From the NCBI GenBank assembly GCA_001051155.2, contig JYIP02000002.1:3913583-3977582 (forward strand): 64,000 nucleotides of DNA, read 5' to 3'. Position 1 is the stretch's first letter. Each line of letters opens with the position of its first letter. The notes below the pieces were generated by a model. That model saw only the letters and a program-made list of their open reading frames with translations. It made no database searches and was not told where the DNA came from. Below are positions 1 through 11,502 of the stretch, in pieces. Origin of the DNA: Chrysoporthe austroafricana (taxonomy: Eukaryota > Ascomycota > Sordariomycetes > Diaporthales > Cryphonectriaceae). The translations under genes and the position numbers were made by a program.

Positions 1-473
1 GAACCTTGATTGGCGCCGTGCTCGAACACTATAGTATGTATATAGTATGTAAGTGGCCCTGCTAGCGGCGCGATGCCATTCTGCATGGCCTCTAGCCTGC
101 CTGCGGAGAGCCCACGGGTGCCCGGAGATGAGGCCCACCACGCCTTGCAGGAAACTATCGCGGGAAGAGACAGAAAGATTACAAAGAACAGATGAATTGA
201 TCGCTCATGCAGCAGCAGAAGGGTATGTAGAGAAATCCTGCGCTTTTCCAGGATGCACAGAGGTAGGTCGACTTGGGGAAAGACGAAACAGAAAAAGAGG
301 ATCGAGACAGAGAGAGAGAGCGCCACGAAAGACGCATTGATGCCTGCCCATATTTCCACGCTGCCCCGGCTGCGCTCTGGACGCGTCAGCCCGACCAGCC
401 CAGCCCAGAGCCCAGCCAGCCTATGCACCTGGCCGGGCGGCTGTCCCTCCCGACGGCCTGCGCTGGCGCCTGT
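1..473. other. Left-edge spacer, no gene recognised
   Basis: Downstream (3') side of the P450 gene. It starts with an AT-rich interrupted repeat of the type CTATAGTATGTATATAGTATGT near 29-50, which stands out against the GC-rich surroundings. Several reading frames are open but none resembles a known protein or carries believable splice structure, so I annotate no gene. Confidence 0.5.
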
Positions 474-1382
474 TCACACGCGGGTCACCTTCACCCAGAG
501 CTCTGACTGGATGAAGATACCGGCGCTGAACGAGTTCCACGGGGACGGCGGGTTGAGGAGGCCAACGTCGTACCGCCGGAGGATCTGGACGGGGACGGAG
601 AAATTGTCAGCGTTATATCAAGAGAGAGGGAGGGAGGGGGGAAGGGAGAGAGGCCGTCGGGGGGGGGGCCGCCCAGGCCTGCTAGCATGGCTCGCTCACC
701 TCGACAAACACCTTGTTCAGCTCCATCAGCGCCACCGACCTGCCGAGGCACTGCCACTTCCCGTACTTGAACACGAGCTCCCACGTGCCCGTCATGGCGC
801 GCAGCTGGTCCTCGTCCCGGGCGTCCAGCCAGCGCTCCGGCCGGAACGTCTCCGCGTCGGCGCCGTACACCTCCCTGTTGTGCTGCACCCCGAACGCCGA
901 CCACCCGACCTCGGTGCCCTCGGGCACGGGCACCCCGCGGATCACGTCGCCGCCGGGGGGCACCACCGTCGGCATCAGCCCCGTCACCGGCGGGAACACC
1001 CGCAGCCCCTCCTTGATCACCGCCTGCAGGTACGGCAGGCCGCGCGCCTCCTCGTCCGTGATCGGGCTCGACAGCCGCCCCGCCGCCGCCGCCGTGCGCA
1101 CCTCGTGCGCCAGCTTGCGGTACGCCTGCGGCGTGCTCATCAGGTAGAGCATCGTCGTGCGGATCGCCGTCGCCGTCGTGTCCGACCCGGCGATGACGTT
1201 CACCAGCGCCTCGCCCTCCGCCTCCTCCCGGGTCAGCCCGTGCCGCAGGAACGACGCGAGCATGTCGTTGCGCTCCCGGCCCTTCGACGTGAGCCTCTCG
1301 GATACGACCTGCTTGGCGATCCTGGGCGGGTGCGAAGGAGCTGTTAGCAAGACAGGTTCTGGCCCTGTGCGACATGACGAGT

Positions 1383-1426
<44 letters not shown>

Positions 1427-2147
1427 ACCAACCCGATGAACTTTCCAAAGCCGTGTGGATCGTTCTCCGACGGCATGAAACGCCGCAGGAGCCTCGACTG
1501 CGCCATCCTCGCCAGCACCGGGAACACGCCCACAAGCATCATCACCGGCATGCTGGCCTCGGTCTGGTGGATGTACTCGAAGACGTCCTTGTCCTCCGCC
1601 AGGTGGCCAAAGTCCTTGCCGAAGGCGATGTCGCCGATGATGTCGAGCGTGAGGTACTGGCTCTTCCGGGCGAGGTCCATGGGCCGATAGATGGCCCCCT
1701 CGGATACGTACCGCCGCTCGATCATGTCGATGAAGGACATGATGCCCCTGTCAATGCCGCGCTCGAGGCCCTCGTTCTCCTTGCCGGCGTACTGCACACA
1801 CACACAAACACACAGGTACCTGTTAGCGGTCTGACGTCCAAGGGATGGGATGTTATTGGGCACGCGGTCGCTTACCCCTGCAGCCATCTTCGCTCGCAGC
1901 GTATTGTGCTTCTCATCGTCTCGCAGGGAGATGATGTTGTCGCGGCTGGGATCGAACCGGATGGCGTCATACCAGTCGGACTTCGTGTACTTGGAACGGA
2001 CGGCCCACTGGCGCTTGATGACCTCCGGGTCGTCCGTCACGAGGACGTTTGGGCCGATCCGCGCGAGGTGGCCTGGGGCACGACAAGTTAGTTAGAGCCA
2101 GATTCCCTTCTCGTGCTGCCTATGTGGGGGTTGCGTTGGGGGGGGGG

Positions 2148-2186
<39 letters not shown>

Positions 2187-2561
2187 GCTGGCGTTTCTGA
2201 ATGTCTCAGGCTGGGCGTGTCAAAAGAAACTTATCTGCATGTCTTGTCTCGTATAGAATGTGGAGTGGACCCGACAGTCCGGAGGCGGGGTTCAGGTTCA
2301 ACGCCTCTTACCATGTGTCTCGCAGGCGGCCTTAAGGGCTAGATGCATGTTTCCACCGAGGGTGTTACGCAGCATCCACCACTTGCTGAACCCAGCAGAC
2401 CGCGGGCCCGAGATGTGTCGCAGGCGCCGCCATGTAGAGTAGGTGGTGACTGAATAGTATCCGAGGAGGCCCAGGACCAGGAGGACGACAGCGCCCGTGA
2501 GGGAGAGGCCGCTGTGGCCCGTCCCTCTGGAGGAGGGGAATAGACAGTCGAGCACCGCCAT
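474..2561 (-). CDS. Cytochrome P450 monooxygenase (pisatin demethylase / benzoate hydroxylase-like)
   Basis: Haem-thiolate monooxygenase, probably anchored in the ER by an N-terminal membrane helix (about residues 19-38). Five exons read on the minus strand: 2561-2312, 2072-1876, 1791-1433, 1321-700 and 584-474. They total 1539 nt and encode 512 aa, the usual length for a fungal P450. Visible motifs are the I-helix AGSDTTATAIRT, the K-helix EGLR (ExxR) and the haem loop FKYGKWQCLG with its cysteine ligand. All introns are GT-AG. Intron 1 holds a (TGC)12 / (CAG)12 repeat and intron 3 a long (GA)n / (CT)n tract. The start was chosen because the following residues form a typical signal-anchor. 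The substrate cannot be read from the sequence. The family assignment to the pisatin-demethylase-like group is from overall resemblance and is less sure than the P450 call. Nearby methyltransferase genes make a role in secondary metabolism or detoxification possible. Confidence 0.93.
1387..1423. repeat. (GA)n dinucleotide microsatellite inside P450 intron 3
   Basis: An uninterrupted GA run on the plus strand, read as CT on the coding strand. It lies between the donor (GTTGGT at 1432-1427) and the acceptor at 1322-1323, so it supplies an extended polypyrimidine tract in that intron. Confidence 0.95.
2138..2185. repeat. G10 run followed by (TGC)12 repeat in P450 intron 1
   Basis: Plus strand shows about ten G then twelve TGC units; on the coding strand this is CAG repeats followed by a C run. 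It lies within the 237-nt first intron (2073-2311), upstream of the real acceptor. Every CAG unit is a potential acceptor dinucleotide. Confidence 0.95.
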
Positions 2562-5500
2562 GCTCTAGGACTCTGGTGTAAGAGAGGGTCGTTGTCGGAT
2601 ACCCGGGAGGGAAGACGGGAAGATCGGTAGGGTAGGGTATGTAGATCAGCAGAAGGACAGGATTTAAGATTAGCGAGGTCGAACGGGGGTGGGCAGTGGT
2701 TCGGATAGGAGTCGCGAACCTAGCCATAAGAACTCGCTTATCTACCAAGGTTTGAATAAATGGATCCGACAGTCCGGAGACGAAGCATGACTGTGTGGAG
2801 TGATCATGGAAGGGTGTTCACTCCCCCCCCCCCTGCGTGAACGGAGCAGGCATGGTATGAAGACGCTAATGCCAGTGGTGAAATGAAGAGCTCTGACCAG
2901 GTACTCTCGAGCCGGCCCTTCCATGCACACGTAGGTTGACTCTCACGAGTCCTTTCCGATAGTGAATGCGGACAGGGCGGCCAGTGACCGGGGCGATGTC
3001 ACGCATGACGAACGTGGAAGGTGAGCTATCGCCAGTGAAGCCCAGCGGGGCCAGCCACTGTTTCGTGATGATTTCCGCGGCGTGATCCCACGAAACAAAT
3101 CTGGAGTGAAACAGGGAAACTGGGACGACCAGAGGCGAGCAACGTACGATGGCTCGTGTATGGGAGGGGAGATCAAGGACGGGAAGTGCAATTTGCTAGG
3201 ACGACACACGCCTCGCGGGCCTGTCCCCGACACTGTCGAAGACAGACCGCCAGGGCCATCAACGGATACCTCGTCAGGATCAAACGCGGAGGATCAGCTA
3301 TCCAGCTTTGGGTGCGCCACGTCATAAAAAGAGACCGGGTCACGGACCGCGGACCGACATATCCAGGTCAGGCCGGTCATTGTTCAAGAACATGCCCACG
3401 GCAAGAGACCGCTCGGAGGAGGAGGGGGGGCCCCGAACAGGTAAACCGAAAGTGTGCATCATCCACTAACCTCTACAAAGCTGCCGGGCCGTCATGAATG
3501 GTGATATGAGGTGTGCGTGCGGGAGCTCTTGGCCGCGCTCACGCTCGTGTTGTGGAGTTGTACCAAGCCAGCAGACGGATCGGCTTTGATATTGGCGAAT
3601 TGTAGCTGGTCACGGAGGCTGCAAGGCAACCCACCCTCACCTGTGTTCGGAGGGCGAGAGAGACGCTCGTGAACGAGACAAGGCGTGAGAATATGCGGCA
3701 TTTCCTTTGGAGGAGCGGCAATTGCTGCCGGCGACAATACTACGTCTCCAGCGCGTGTGGCCATGATGGGGTTGATGTGGTTGATGCGCAGCGCAGGCCG
3801 CAGGCCGTACCATCCGGCGGGAGAGCAAGAGATATGCAGGCCAGACCGCGATGGTCTATCATGCATGACCTGAAGCGGTTGGCCTCGAGGGATCACGGCC
3901 GGGGGTCTGCGGCGGAGCACACGGTACCTGAGCAAGAGCCTCCTCCTGTTCGAGACAAGGGTGCTCGAGGCCCACCCTATGAGCATCCAGCCAGACAGCA
4001 TGGTCAGCCGCTGCGCTCTGCCGGATTTCCACAGGAGAGTATGTCAACAAATTTCCCGACGCTGGAGAAGTTCCAAGATCAGGGTACCGGTAACGAGGGC
4101 GGGCTCGTAGTGGCCAGGTTTTAGCCTAATGGGACCACTCATACATGGGACAACCGTGCCGCAGCATGCAAGCCGCAGCTAGACGGTTACATCATGAGGA
4201 GCAGGTCCGCGGCCTGTGGTTGGCACCTGGCGACACGGCGTCACTAAGTGCTGTCCCGGAGAGGTAAGAGATACGCCTCCGAGGACGGGCTTGCTGTCGG
4301 TGATGCAATGGTGTGCCAATTCGGCGATCCGCCAAGGCACGAGAGTGCATATCCCGAGGCCGAGAGGGGAAAGGAGGAGGATGGAAGCGGAAGAGGGGGG
4401 GAAGGGGGTGGAAGCAGCACTCCAGTGGATAGAAACTGAGTCGAGATAGGATTTTGTCCCCTTGTATACACACGAGGTGCCGGCCGCCAAAACGGCCGCA
4501 GAGGATCGGCGGATGCGGCGTACTAGTATTCTGTAGTATTCTGTAGCACGTACGATGGATGTACTTGGTATGTACATGCGCACGTAGCAAGGACTAGCCG
4601 CAAGCTGAGGAGCCGTCAGGGCTGGCCTGGGCGGTGCTGGTGTGCCCAGTCCCGCGAGGCGAGGACGGTCGCATCGTGCCGTCACATCGTCACGTCGAGG
4701 AGCTGTTAGGACACCGGCACGAGGCATCGCACGCACAGAGCGACCGACGGTGAGGCAATGTGCAGCGTTTTACTAGTACCCAGCACCGCCGAGCGGGTCC
4801 TGGTGTACGGAGTACATCTTGGTAGGCGTGGTAGAATACGGGCCCTGCTGTGGATTTGTGGTTCCTGTATCGTTATGAGTAGTGTCGTCCTGCCTCTTCT
4901 GGTCACGTTCTGCGCGAGGGATAGACCGGTGCCCCCCCTCCCCCGGCTCGCCGTCTCCATCAGGATGGGGCAAGGCGCCCGTCGTACCTCGTACTGTGCA
5001 GGGCCATGTCTATGTCATTGGGCAGGGGACGGATGGGATGGAGTAGGGTGAAATGACGGAAATGACGGTGGGACCCTACAGGAGTGTGCTATGGGAAATG
5101 CTGGAGGAGGTGCCGCCAGATAGGGAAGACGTCGTAGGTGGTACGAAAAGTGGGGGTGGGCTGCTGCTTAGATAACCCACGCGCGCTGCCCCTAACCCTC
5201 GGATCGGATGCCATACCACTCTCCCTCTCCTCCTGAAGGGGGAATGGAATCGCCTGCAACCCTCCGTGCCTCGTCTCCTCGATCTCGATTGGGTGTGTGA
5301 GTCCTGCACGAGACTGTCATCCCTCCAGCCGGCCCATACGTGGCACGCACGATGGCTACACTGCAAGGTAAGGCAGGGCAAGGCATGGATGGCATGGTGT
5401 GGCACCGCGTCTGACCCGAGCGTATTGGCAAGCCCTCTCGTGTGGACGGGTGCATCAGCCGGGCGGAGGGGGGCTGGGAACCGCACGTTCGTCTCCTGAG

Positions 5501-7276
5501 CTTAACTTATATCGCCGAACGCGCTGCAGGGAGCGTGCGGCACGACCACATCCGTACTTGGCCTACACGGGCCCAGCTGTGGCCCGGAAAGGAATGCCCC
5601 GCGCCGGTGTGGACGTGTCTTCATGCGGGCTCCGGCTGCTGCGCCGTCGGGGTGCGTTGCAGCGGCCCCGACAGCCTATAAAGACGGGCCCAGCTCCGTC
5701 TTACAGCGGCTCTGCCGGGCCTGACCTCAACTGAGAGGCGGCCTGCGGAGGCCTGCCCAGGCTGCCTGCCCAGCGCCGCCAGCCGCGCTGCTGGGCACAC
5801 GAAGTCCTCTCTCCCACCATCTTTGTGTGTGCCAGGCATGCAGCACAAGCTGCTCGCAAGTGCTCATCCATGCACCAACGGGACACAGCTTTCTGCTCTC
5901 TCGACCAACACACCCATCCGTCCATCCCTTGCTTGCTGTCTGTGGGTGCCGTCCACCGCAGCGCCTCCTCCGAGAAGTCTCCGGGTTTCTGGGTTTCTGG
6001 GTCTCTGGTGGTCTCTGGGATTCTCTGCGCGTGCTCTCGACCGGGCCGCCTCCAGTTGAGCGCATTCGGCACGGCGCATCTCAAAAAGTGGCTCGCGATG
6101 CAAGCCAAGCCCCAAGGCAGGCCGGGTGAGATCTGATCTCGCCGCGACAACGACCTCATCGCGGCGCGCGCTCGGTCGCGGGCTGGGTCCAGCCACGCCC
6201 TGACCTGCTGTCGCATCCGTTCAGCTCGGTCCTGGCGCCCTTCCTGTCGTGTGTGCGTTCTAGAGCGACAAAGAATGCCCCCGGGTCATCTCGCCGCCCG
6301 CCGCCCGCCGCCCGCCACCCTCGTACTTCCGTGGCCCTGTGCCGCGGGCGCGCCAGCACCAACACCAGCACCACCGCCGTGCTCTGCCGAGCGAGCTACT
6401 CGTCTCGCTTAAGCAGGTATACGCAACGTGGTACAGACCAACCCGCCTGCGTCAAACCCTATTAATTTGCAGAGACCAGGCGGCGGTCTTCGGCATCCTG
6501 CCTCGCCCCCCCTCCTGACCGCGGTTGCTCCTCAACATCGACTGACGAGGCCGTTCTCGGCTGTCCACGCGGGCCCATCTTCGCCCTCGCCCTCGTCCTC
6601 GCCCTCGCCTCCTCCCTCGGCCTCTGCGCCCCGTCCTGGCTCGTCTGCCCTCAGGCTCGAGACTCCTCACTGGCGGCGTCTCTGGTGGATCCCGGTGTCC
6701 TGGTTGGCTGGCTGGCTGGCTTTGGGCTGCCTGCTTGTGTGTTGAATCGGCTCACCTGCAGCATCCCAGGACCGGTGCGACGCAACGCGTGCACCCACCT
6801 TCGCACGTACGTCTGTTATCACACACCGATGCTTTTGCGAACGCCGGTCCTCAGGCACGACCACCAATCCGGGCTTGCCCTGCCCCCCTCGCCTCCTCTG
6901 CAACTGCCGCATCCCAGCCCTAGCCGGATCTTCTGGCAGTCTTGACATCTGCAGCCACCGGCTGCTCGCGTGCCGCTTACTAGCCCAGAGCCTGACCCCT
7001 CTTCTCTCGACTACGTACACCCGGTTATATGGGCTGTCTTGCGATCTCTCCCGTCCAGGTCAGACATCTCTCGCGCTCCTATAGCACCGACATCTCGCTC
7101 TGGACCTGTGCCCCCAGGAGTCGCCTGAGCCTGCGGCCCCGCACCCAGCCGAAGCCTGCATCTCACCGTTCAAGTCGCCCCGGGCGAGCTCCAGCGGCTG
7201 TGTTTGTACCTCCTCTAACTTTGCCTGTCTTCACTCTCACGCCTACAGCTTACCTCTCGGGACGAGGGTGGCAAAG
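2562..7276. other. Long spacer (4.7 kb) between P450 and methyltransferase 1, no gene recognised
   Basis: Both flanking genes start at the ends of this interval, so it contains both promoters. I saw no protein family, tRNA or repeat element that I can support. Visible structure: a tandem 10-mer TAGTATTCTG at about 4524-4543, a CCCTCG/TCCTCG-rich stretch at about 6580-6625, (CTGG) repeats near 6705-6720, and a general pyrimidine-rich character from about 6500 that looks like a fungal promoter and 5' UTR. Confidence 0.5.
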
Positions 7277-8938
7277 ATGGCCGATCCTATGGACTCCGAG
7301 GCGTTCGGCGTAGGCCACATTGAGCCAGACGTACCGAGCGACGGCTCGACTATTGACGATGTACGTGGGGCCTGGGCCGCATAGAGCTGGATAGCTCGCC
7401 CGCCATGCTCTGGACCTCGATCTGGCTCAGACTGACAGCCCTCTCTATACAGGACCGGCAATCTCTGTTTTCGGATGCGGACTCAGCCCTTGGATCTGCA
7501 AGTACCCCCCGGTGGTCGACTACCTCTCCCCGTGAACCTGCTGACAGGCAGCGCGCTATAGGACATGTCTCTCTACTCCTCGACCGCCTCTCTCAGATCA
7601 TCCATCTTGAGGAGCATGGAGGAGAATGGACGTAAATATCATGGTTACAAAGAGGGGAAATATGTTCTCCCCGTTGACGAGGTCAGCCTGACCGAGCCCG
7701 TCTCCCGGACCCCCAGCCTGTCCCTTCGGCCATACTGACACTGAGCAGCGAGAACTTGACAGGCAGAGTATGTGTATTCCCGTTCTTGAGACCACAAGGG
7801 CAATGCGGCTGATCCAGAAAGCAGTATTCCAGTACGACCTGTGTCTCTTGACCTTTGACAATCACCTTTCATTCGCGCCCTTCACGAGACTAAACAGAGT
7901 GCTGGACGTCGGATGCGGTGTTGGTGAGTCCGCCCCACGTCATTCACTACCTAAAGGAACAGGGCTAGACTGACACCTCTTCAGGTTATTGGGCGTTGGA
8001 TTTTGGTAAGTCCCCGCTGCCTGTCAGCCGCCACACAGCCCTGTGCTAAACGACATTGCTCTTCAAGCTGAGATGCACCCCGAGGCTCAGGTGAATCCCG
8101 CTTCATCTCGCTAGTTCATGCATGGCGTGCTGATGTCTTACACAGGTGATTGGTGTTGACCTGTCGCCCGTCCAGCCAGCATAGTAAGGCGTATCGCTGT
8201 TCACACTCCGTTGACGACGCTAACATATTGACAGTGTTGTGAGCAATGATATCCCCAGACGGTGTGCAGAACAGCACAATGACGAGATGAGCAGCCTCCG
8301 AACGTCCAATTTGAAATCGACGACCTGGAAGAGCCGTGGAACTTCAGCTACCCGTTCGACTATATCCATGCCATGATGATGACCGGTGCCTTCCGGGACT
8401 GGCCAAACTTCTACCGGCAGGCCCATGAGTGAGTCTCCACCCTCCCAACCCCCCGTCTGCATAAGTCTGCTCACCGACACAAAATGCCAGGGGCCTCAGC
8501 TCGGATGGCTGGGTCGAGATCCAGGACATCCAGTTCCCCCTGCGCTGTGATGACGGCACGCTGGCAGCAGGCAGCGCGCTGCGGACATGGAGCGACCTGA
8601 TGGTGGAGGCCGGCGACAAGTCCGGGTTCGTGCTCACGACCTGCGAGCAGGCCGGGGACATGATGCACCAGGCGGGCTTCGTCGACATCGTGCGCATCCC
8701 CTACAAGTGGCCCATCAACGAGTGGCCGCGCGAGGCCAAGTGGAAGGAGGTCGGGCGGCGGACGGCCATCAACTTCCGGGACGGCATCGACGGGATGATG
8801 ATGGCGCTGTTCACGCGCTTCATGGGCTGGACGAAGGAGCAGGTCGAGGAGTTCTCGCGGCAGGTGGACCGCGAGTGGCAGGACACGAGGGTCCACGCCT
8901 ACTTCAACCTGTGGGTCACGTACGGGCGGAAGCCGTGA
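7277..8938 (+). CDS. LaeA-like SAM-dependent methyltransferase 1 (11 exons, GC-AG intron and 4-nt microexon)
   Basis: Class I methyltransferase of the fungal TAM/LaeA-like family. Exons: 7277-7360, 7453-7497, 7562-7681, 7749-7767, 7825-7923, 7985-8005, 8068-8090, 8146-8183, 8235-8238, 8295-8428, 8491-8938; 1035 nt, 344 aa, in frame throughout. Family landmarks: ENGRKYHGYKEGKYVLPVDE, then SAM motif I VLDVGCGVGYWALDF, acidic VIGVDLSPVQP, FEIDDLEEPW, and GWVEIQDI after the DYIHAMMMTGAF block. The intron at 7498-7561 begins GCAAGT. The 4-nt exon TGTT is the only way I found to join VDLSPVQPA to VPPNVQFEID. The last exon, ending YFNLWVTYGRKP, is uninterrupted. Substrate unknown. Family members include regulators (LaeA) and tailoring enzymes. 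The gene is convergent with methyltransferase 2. Exon model is inferred from the genomic sequence only. Confidence 0.85.
8235..8238 (+). other. Candidate 4-nt coding microexon (TGTT)
   Basis: Upstream intron 8184-8234 has donor GTAAGG, a GCTAAC branch-point match at about 8219-8224, and acceptor GACAG. Downstream intron 8239-8294 has donor GTGAGC and acceptor GAGCAG. Removing both introns yields codons TAT GTT between QPA and PPNVQF, matching the family pattern. Skipping the microexon breaks the frame. Confidence 0.7.
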
Positions 8939-9847
8939 TTTCTGGCGTCGACGGCAGGCGTTGCTGCAGAGGGTCCGGGCCGGTTGTATGACAGTGACGA
9001 CAAGATACCTATTTGCACTAGCATAGTAATGTCCCGCACAGTTCTCCCGCAATTTATTCATTCATTCAGCTCTTCGTTCAGCCCGACCACCCACCCACCC
9101 AGGAGGGGGGAGAGGGCGTCGTCCCGACCGGGCGGTGGGCGCCATCCTGCGGCGGCGTGAGTCCAGCGTTGCCTCTTCGGAAATTATCCATGTGCTGTAT
9201 TTGACCTCGTCCGCGCGCAACGGGACTAGTGGTCACTTGCATGGCCACTGCGTCCCGTGACACGCTGACTTGGGGCCGGGCCGGGACCTGGTGAGCTGAA
9301 GACGTTCCCGCGGCCACCACCCAGCGACAGCTGCGGTGACGAAAAGTAACTTGGGATCGTGGGGGGTGCTTTCTGACAGGTTCAAATCAAGTTTCGTTCA
9401 TATAAGAGTCTCCTCTGCTCACTCGCTTCCTTGCTGGACGCGTTCTCTCGCATCTGACTTCCAGATGCCACAACCCGCTCCGCTCCCCCCCCCCCGGGAA
9501 ATAAATAAACCCCATCAAGAAAGACCACCTCAACTTTGCATACTACTAGCTAGCTTCAACAAGTGCCCCCCAGAAAATCCTTCTTTGACTTGCGGTCCCA
9601 TTAAAAAGTTCTGACATAGTCTCCAGCGCATCTTCCCCGCCTCGTCTCCACCCCTAACCACACGCTCATGGGCTTGGCTCAATGCCCACCACACCACCCT
9701 CAACAACGCAGCGGCCCCAACCACACCCCCCCTCCAACACACCACGGGACTAATACACTACGGGCTCCTACAACTAACGCGCAGGCGCACGCCGGTACCA
9801 CCTGGTTGCCCACCCCCCCTTTCCCTCCCGGCGGTGGCATCCCCCCC
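8939..9847. other. Convergent 3' intergenic spacer between the two methyltransferases
   Basis: Contains only 3' flanking sequence. It is C-rich, with ACC/CAC repeats and poly-C runs at about 9486-9496 and 9841-9848. No gene seen. Confidence 0.5.
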
Positions 9848-11502
9848 CTACTCCGGCGGCTTCTGCCCGAACACGACGGAGTACGGCGCGTGCATGTGTA
9901 TGCTCCTGTCGAAGAGCTGGGCGCGGAACGCCTCGTGCAGCGCGCGGAACTCGTCGACGGTGATGGCCCCCGTGTGCCGGACCATGACCTCGAAGGCGTC
10001 CCGGATCCCCAGGAACGTCTCGCGGATGCAGACGCCCGCGTTGCGCAGCCGCCGCCGCCGCGGCCAGTCGCCGATCGGCACCATGATCACCTTCTCCTGG
10101 ACGTTGACGAAGCCGGCCTCCTCCCTGTGGGTGTGCGCCGGTGGTCAGCACGGGGCGGGACGGGCGAGAGTTCTCGGGGGTTGGGCTGGGTTGGGCTGGT
10201 TGCTTGTGGGGAAGGGGGGGAAAGGGGAGGGGAGGGGGTGTGGAACGTACAGCATGGACTTGAGCTTGCCGGCGAGGCGCGGGTCCGAGTGCGGACAGAT
10301 GGCCGCCATCGTCGTCTCGAGCAGGGTCTCCCAGCGGAGCGCGACGTCGGTGTACGGCGGATAGTCGGGGCCCGGGTCGACGTATTTGGTCCCGGTCCCC
10401 TGCTGGAACTCGATCCAGCCGCCGGGCTTCAGGGTCCTTTCGCAGGCAGCGCGTGAGCATCTCCTCCCTACTACACCATGGGCTTGCACGGGGAATCTGG
10501 GAGAGGAGGGTTTTGGGCTTGTTGGGGGGGGGGGATGGGTTGATGATCCCGCGCAGACGACCTACCGCTTTGCGTTTTCTATCACCTTGACGGGGTCGAC
10601 CAGCGCCCAGGCCATCTCGCGGATGAAGACGAGGTCGGAGCCCTGTATGGACAGGTTGTCCCAGGCCGGCTGCGTGGCCCCGTCGTCTGACGACGCCTCG
10701 ATGTCCGCCTGGAAGTACCGCAGGTTGTCCGGGACGAACTGGTGCTCCCTCGGCGTCATGTCGATGCCGTTCACCTCAGTCTCGGGATGGCGCTGCGCGA
10801 CTACGGTCTCGCGTTAGAGAACTCTCTCTCGGATGGGCGGATAAATTTGCTACTGGGCAGAGGTCCGGGCCGGGGGGGGGGAGATCGAGAGACTCACTCT
10901 CTTCGGCGAAATAGCCAAAGCCACAGCCGATGTCCTGTGTTAGACTGAAGTCAGCCTGGTCCCGGCGTCCCGGGGATCGATCGATCGCGAGCAGCGCTCA
11001 CCACCAAGAGAGATGCAGCGCCGGGGGGGGGGGCCCAACTCACTGTTATCCTCTTGGGGTCCTTCACGGGCGCCAGGTAGAGCTGGTCCTCGAGGAACTC
11101 CTTGAAGGCCAGGTGGAGGAAATACTCCCTCTGGGCCTCCTTGTCGTCAATGGGCATGGCACTGGACGAGACGCTGTGAGCAACGCACCGGCCACGACAG
11201 GGCGGCCCCGCGGGCGGCGGGAGGGAGGCCGCGATGATGCGGTGCAGGGCCTAGGGGAGTCGACCTACTAGCTGTTCTTAAAAGTCTGGAAGCGCCTGCG
11301 GGAGGGCGTCAGCACGTCGGGTTGCGCGCGACACACGAGAGAAGGGGACCTGGGGCAGTCGATGTGGGTTTCCGTACCTGCCGATCATGTACTTAACGGG
11401 GAACTGCTGGCCGTCGGCGGTCATGTACGAGGGGGCCCCGCCGTCGAATAGCGATGCGCTCGACGCATTGCTATCGACCGCCTGGACGGTCTCGGTCACC
11501 AT
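9848..11502 (-). CDS. LaeA-like SAM-dependent methyltransferase 2
   Basis: Class I methyltransferase related to, but clearly diverged from, its convergent neighbour. Seven minus-strand exons: 11502-11378, 11295-11269, 11161-11044, 10934-10898, 10800-10566, 10436-10251, 10124-9848; 1005 nt, 334 aa. Motifs in order: N-terminal YMIGRRFQTFKNSYAMPIDDKEAQRE, SAM motif I DIGCGFGYFAEE, acidic EVNGIDMTPRE, QADIEAS, DLVFIREMAWALVD, and the post-motif LKPGGWIEFQQ. The C-terminus RSIHMHAPYSVVFGQKPPE resembles the usual end of this family. Exon 2 is only 27 nt and exon 4 only 37 nt. All introns are GT-AG. I cannot tell the methyl acceptor. Its 5' end faces the CDC45 promoter. Confidence 0.85.

Noticed and set aside
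253..1347. 364-codon plus-strand open frame over the P450 3' half
   Set aside because: Antisense of the P450 coding exons, rich in R/H/P, no family resemblance.
1945..1962. tRNA B-box-like GGTTCGATCCC on the minus strand
   Set aside because: It encodes RFDPS in the P450 and has no A box or clover-leaf stems around it.
7160..7185. tRNA T-loop-like GTTCAAGTC
   Set aside because: Flanking bases do not form a T stem and there is no upstream A box.
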